Source of the DNA: Candidatus Arcticimaribacter sp.
GTDB lineage: Bacteria; Bacteroidota; Bacteroidia; Flavobacteriales; Flavobacteriaceae
DNA: 7,215 bases
Assembly (NCBI GenBank): GCA_011526335.1
Contig: WTJB01000013.1
Location: 1 to 7,215 of the forward strand
Direction of reading: 5' to 3'
Shown: positions 5,968-7,215 of the stretch, one piece after another
Position numbering within the stretch: the first letter of the stretch is position 1
Layout of the letters: every line of letters starts with the position of its first letter
Notes under the pieces: model-generated
What the model saw: only the letters and a program-made list of their open reading frames with translations
Databases searched by the model: none
What the model was told of the DNA's origin: nothing
Program-made: the position numbers and the translations under genes

Positions 5968-6843
5968 ATGGAAAATAAACCCAAAAAGAAAAGCTGGTTA
6001 AAACAAAAGCTGCTCAGCCGTTATCGGCTTGTCGTCCTCAATGAAAACACCTTTGAGGAGCAGCTCTATTTTCGCCTTTCACGTTTAAATGTCATCATTA
6101 TAACGACCTTAGTCTTTTCGCTCTTTTTTGTCGGAACTCTTTTCTTGGTGGCCTACACCTCCATTAAAGAATACATGCCTGGCTATGCTTCTACTACTAT
6201 GCGTAAACAAGCCGCTGAAAATGCTATCCGCCTCGACTCGCTAATGCAGGCACACCTTCAATCCGAACAGTATATGTCCTCGATGAAAAAGGTTCTTCAG
6301 GGCGATATTTCTTATGACGAATTCGAAAACGAACGCGCTAGAATCGATTCGCTCAGCAGTCAGAAAATTGTGATCCCCAAACGCGGGAAAGAAGATTCAT
6401 TGCTGCGGGTTATTGTGGAAAACGAAGACAAATACAATGTCATCGAAAACCAAAACAGTACGGTAGATTTTGTGTTATTTCCCCCCGCTAAAGGCGACCT
6501 GTCACAGACCTACGACCCACAAAACAATCATTATGCCGTTGACATTGTTTTAAATGAAAACGATCCCATAAAAGCGGTAGCAGAGGGGACGGTAATCTTT
6601 TCTGAGTGGACCGCCGACACCGGTTTTGTGATTATCTTAGAGCATCCTTTCGGATTGTTATCGGTCTATAAACACAATTCGGCCTTAAACAAATCCCAAG
6701 GAGAACGAGTGGTAGCAGGAGAAGTAATCGCAACAGCAGGAAACACCGGTGAACTATCCACAGGCTGGCATTTGCACTTTGAATTATGGAATGATGGCTT
6801 TGCAATGAACCCTGAAAACTTTATAGACTTTTCTGATCAGTAA
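5968..6843 (+). CDS. Membrane-anchored M23 family (LytM-type) peptidoglycan endopeptidase
   Basis: The 291-residue product starts with a basic cytoplasmic segment (KPKKKSWLKQKLLSRYRLVVLNENTFEE), which is highly typical of a Bacteroidota M23 family. One membrane helix follows (about 41-64), then a charged, probably coiled-coil linker (about 76-130), and a C-terminal LytM domain (about 165-285). The catalytic set looks complete: H188 and D192 (HYAVD, zinc ligands), H236 (VYKH) and H268/H270 (HLH, the second being a ligand). It is therefore predicted to be an active zinc endopeptidase cutting peptide cross-links of peptidoglycan, in contrast to degenerate activators such as EnvC. The type II topology places the domain in the periplasm. 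The ATG at 5968 was chosen over the TTG at 5956, which sits in the promoter element. The GH3-family gene begins directly after the stop (TAAATG), so both are probably one operon. Its physiological role (cell division, elongation or remodelling) cannot be read from sequence. Confidence 0.93.
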   Translation: MENKPKKKSWLKQKLLSRYRLVVLNENTFEEQLYFRLSRLNVIIITTLVFSLFFVGTLFLVAYTSIKEYMPGYASTTMRKQAAENAIRLDSLMQAHLQSEQYMSSMKKVLQGDISYDEFENERARIDSLSSQKIVIPKRGKEDSLLRVIVENEDKYNVIENQNSTVDFVLFPPAKGDLSQTYDPQNNHYAVDIVLNENDPIKAVAEGTVIFSEWTADTGFVIILEHPFGLLSVYKHNSALNKSQGERVVAGEVIATAGNTGELSTGWHLHFELWNDGFAMNPENFIDFSDQ

Positions 6844-7215
6844 ATGAAAAAATTCCTCGCCAAACTATTTGCGCATTATATCGTTTCTAAAAATAAAAAG
6901 TGGATGAACAATCCACACCAAGCGCAAAAAAACACCTTAAAAAAACTACTCGCTAGGGCGCAAAACACCCAATTTGGGAAAGACCACGGCTTTGCGTCCA
7001 TCAAATCCTATAAAGAGTTTCAACAAAAGGTGCCCATCAGAGATTACGAAGGACTTCGCCCTTATGTAGATAAAATCATAGCGGGAGAAGAAGATGTTTT
7101 GTGGCCAGGACGCCCCCTATATTTTTCTAAAACAAGCGGAACGACCTCTGGGGCCAAATACATCCCCATAACAAAAGCGTCTATGCCCACGCATATAACC
7201 GCGGCAAGAGACGCT
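6844..7215 (+). CDS. GH3 auxin-responsive promoter family protein (acyl-adenylate-forming), 3' end missing
   Basis: The frame starts at the ATG immediately after the peptidase stop and stays open to the window edge, giving 124 N-terminal residues of a protein that is usually about 500 long. It matches the bacterial GH3 family: NTLKKLLARAQNTQFGKDHGF (from residue 30), SYKEFQQKVPIRDYEGLRPYV (from 55), ILW-type GEEDVLWPGRPLYF (81-94) and the nucleotide-binding motif SKTSGTTSGAKYIP (95-108), the counterpart of the phosphate-binding loop of the ANL superfamily of adenylating enzymes. Plant GH3 proteins join amino acids to jasmonate or auxin; the substrates of the bacterial members are unknown to me, so no reaction is assigned beyond likely ATP-dependent acyl activation. 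No signal peptide is seen. It is expected to share the peptidase promoter at 5951. Confidence 0.93.
   Translation, partial: MKKFLAKLFAHYIVSKNKKWMNNPHQAQKNTLKKLLARAQNTQFGKDHGFASIKSYKEFQQKVPIRDYEGLRPYVDKIIAGEEDVLWPGRPLYFSKTSGTTSGAKYIPITKASMPTHITAARDA

Noticed and set aside
6076..6091. TTTCACGT as a second, degenerate parS
   Set aside because: The left half matches but the right half does not form the inverted repeat; about six of sixteen bases differ from consensus.
1..7215. A defence, mobile or otherwise undescribed multi-gene system
   Set aside because: Every substantial frame belongs to a recognisable housekeeping or envelope family, base use looks even throughout, and no repeats, integrase or transposase are seen.

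Overview
The window looks like ordinary chromosomal DNA of a member of the Bacteroidota, most likely a flavobacterium. By eye it is AT-rich (roughly 40% GC) and tightly packed. The protein set also fits: a DUF4837-type lipoprotein next to pgk, a membrane-anchored M23 peptidase with the RYRLVVLNENTFEE signature, a GH3-family protein, a short TatA, and Bacteroidota-style TAnnTTTG promoter elements with little sign of Shine-Dalgarno sequences. I saw no RNA gene, insertion sequence, CRISPR array or phage gene, and there is no gene-free stretch longer than about 110 bases.

Layout: (1) 1-2318, plus strand: the C-terminal four fifths of mnmG (tRNA wobble-uridine modification) overlaps by one base a class I SAM-dependent methyltransferase. 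A 16-bp parS site (ParB-binding centromere) is embedded in the first codons of that gene. (2) 2321-3412, minus strand: holB-like DNA polymerase III delta-prime subunit, convergent with the methyltransferase, with 2 bases between the stops. (3) 3506-5668, plus strand: pgk (phosphoglycerate kinase) and, 3 bases later, a DUF4837-type lipoprotein, probably one transcript. (4) 5673-5861, minus strand: tatA, convergent with the lipoprotein gene, with 4 bases between the stops. (5) 5968-7215, plus strand: an M23/LytM peptidase followed without a gap by the start of a GH3-family gene that runs off the window.

Two divergent intergenic regions (3413-3505 and 5862-5967) hold the recognisable promoter elements, and the two convergent junctions are extremely tight, each with a small palindrome spanning both stop codons. 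The genes are mainly housekeeping (translation, replication, glycolysis, protein export, envelope) and do not form one pathway. I found no convincing new multi-gene system. The signal most worth following is the parS site, which suggests that this locus lies in the origin-proximal, ParB-bound part of the chromosome. Several gene starts were moved to internal ATGs because the longest frames begin at TTG codons inside promoter elements or carry an unsupported N-terminal extension.
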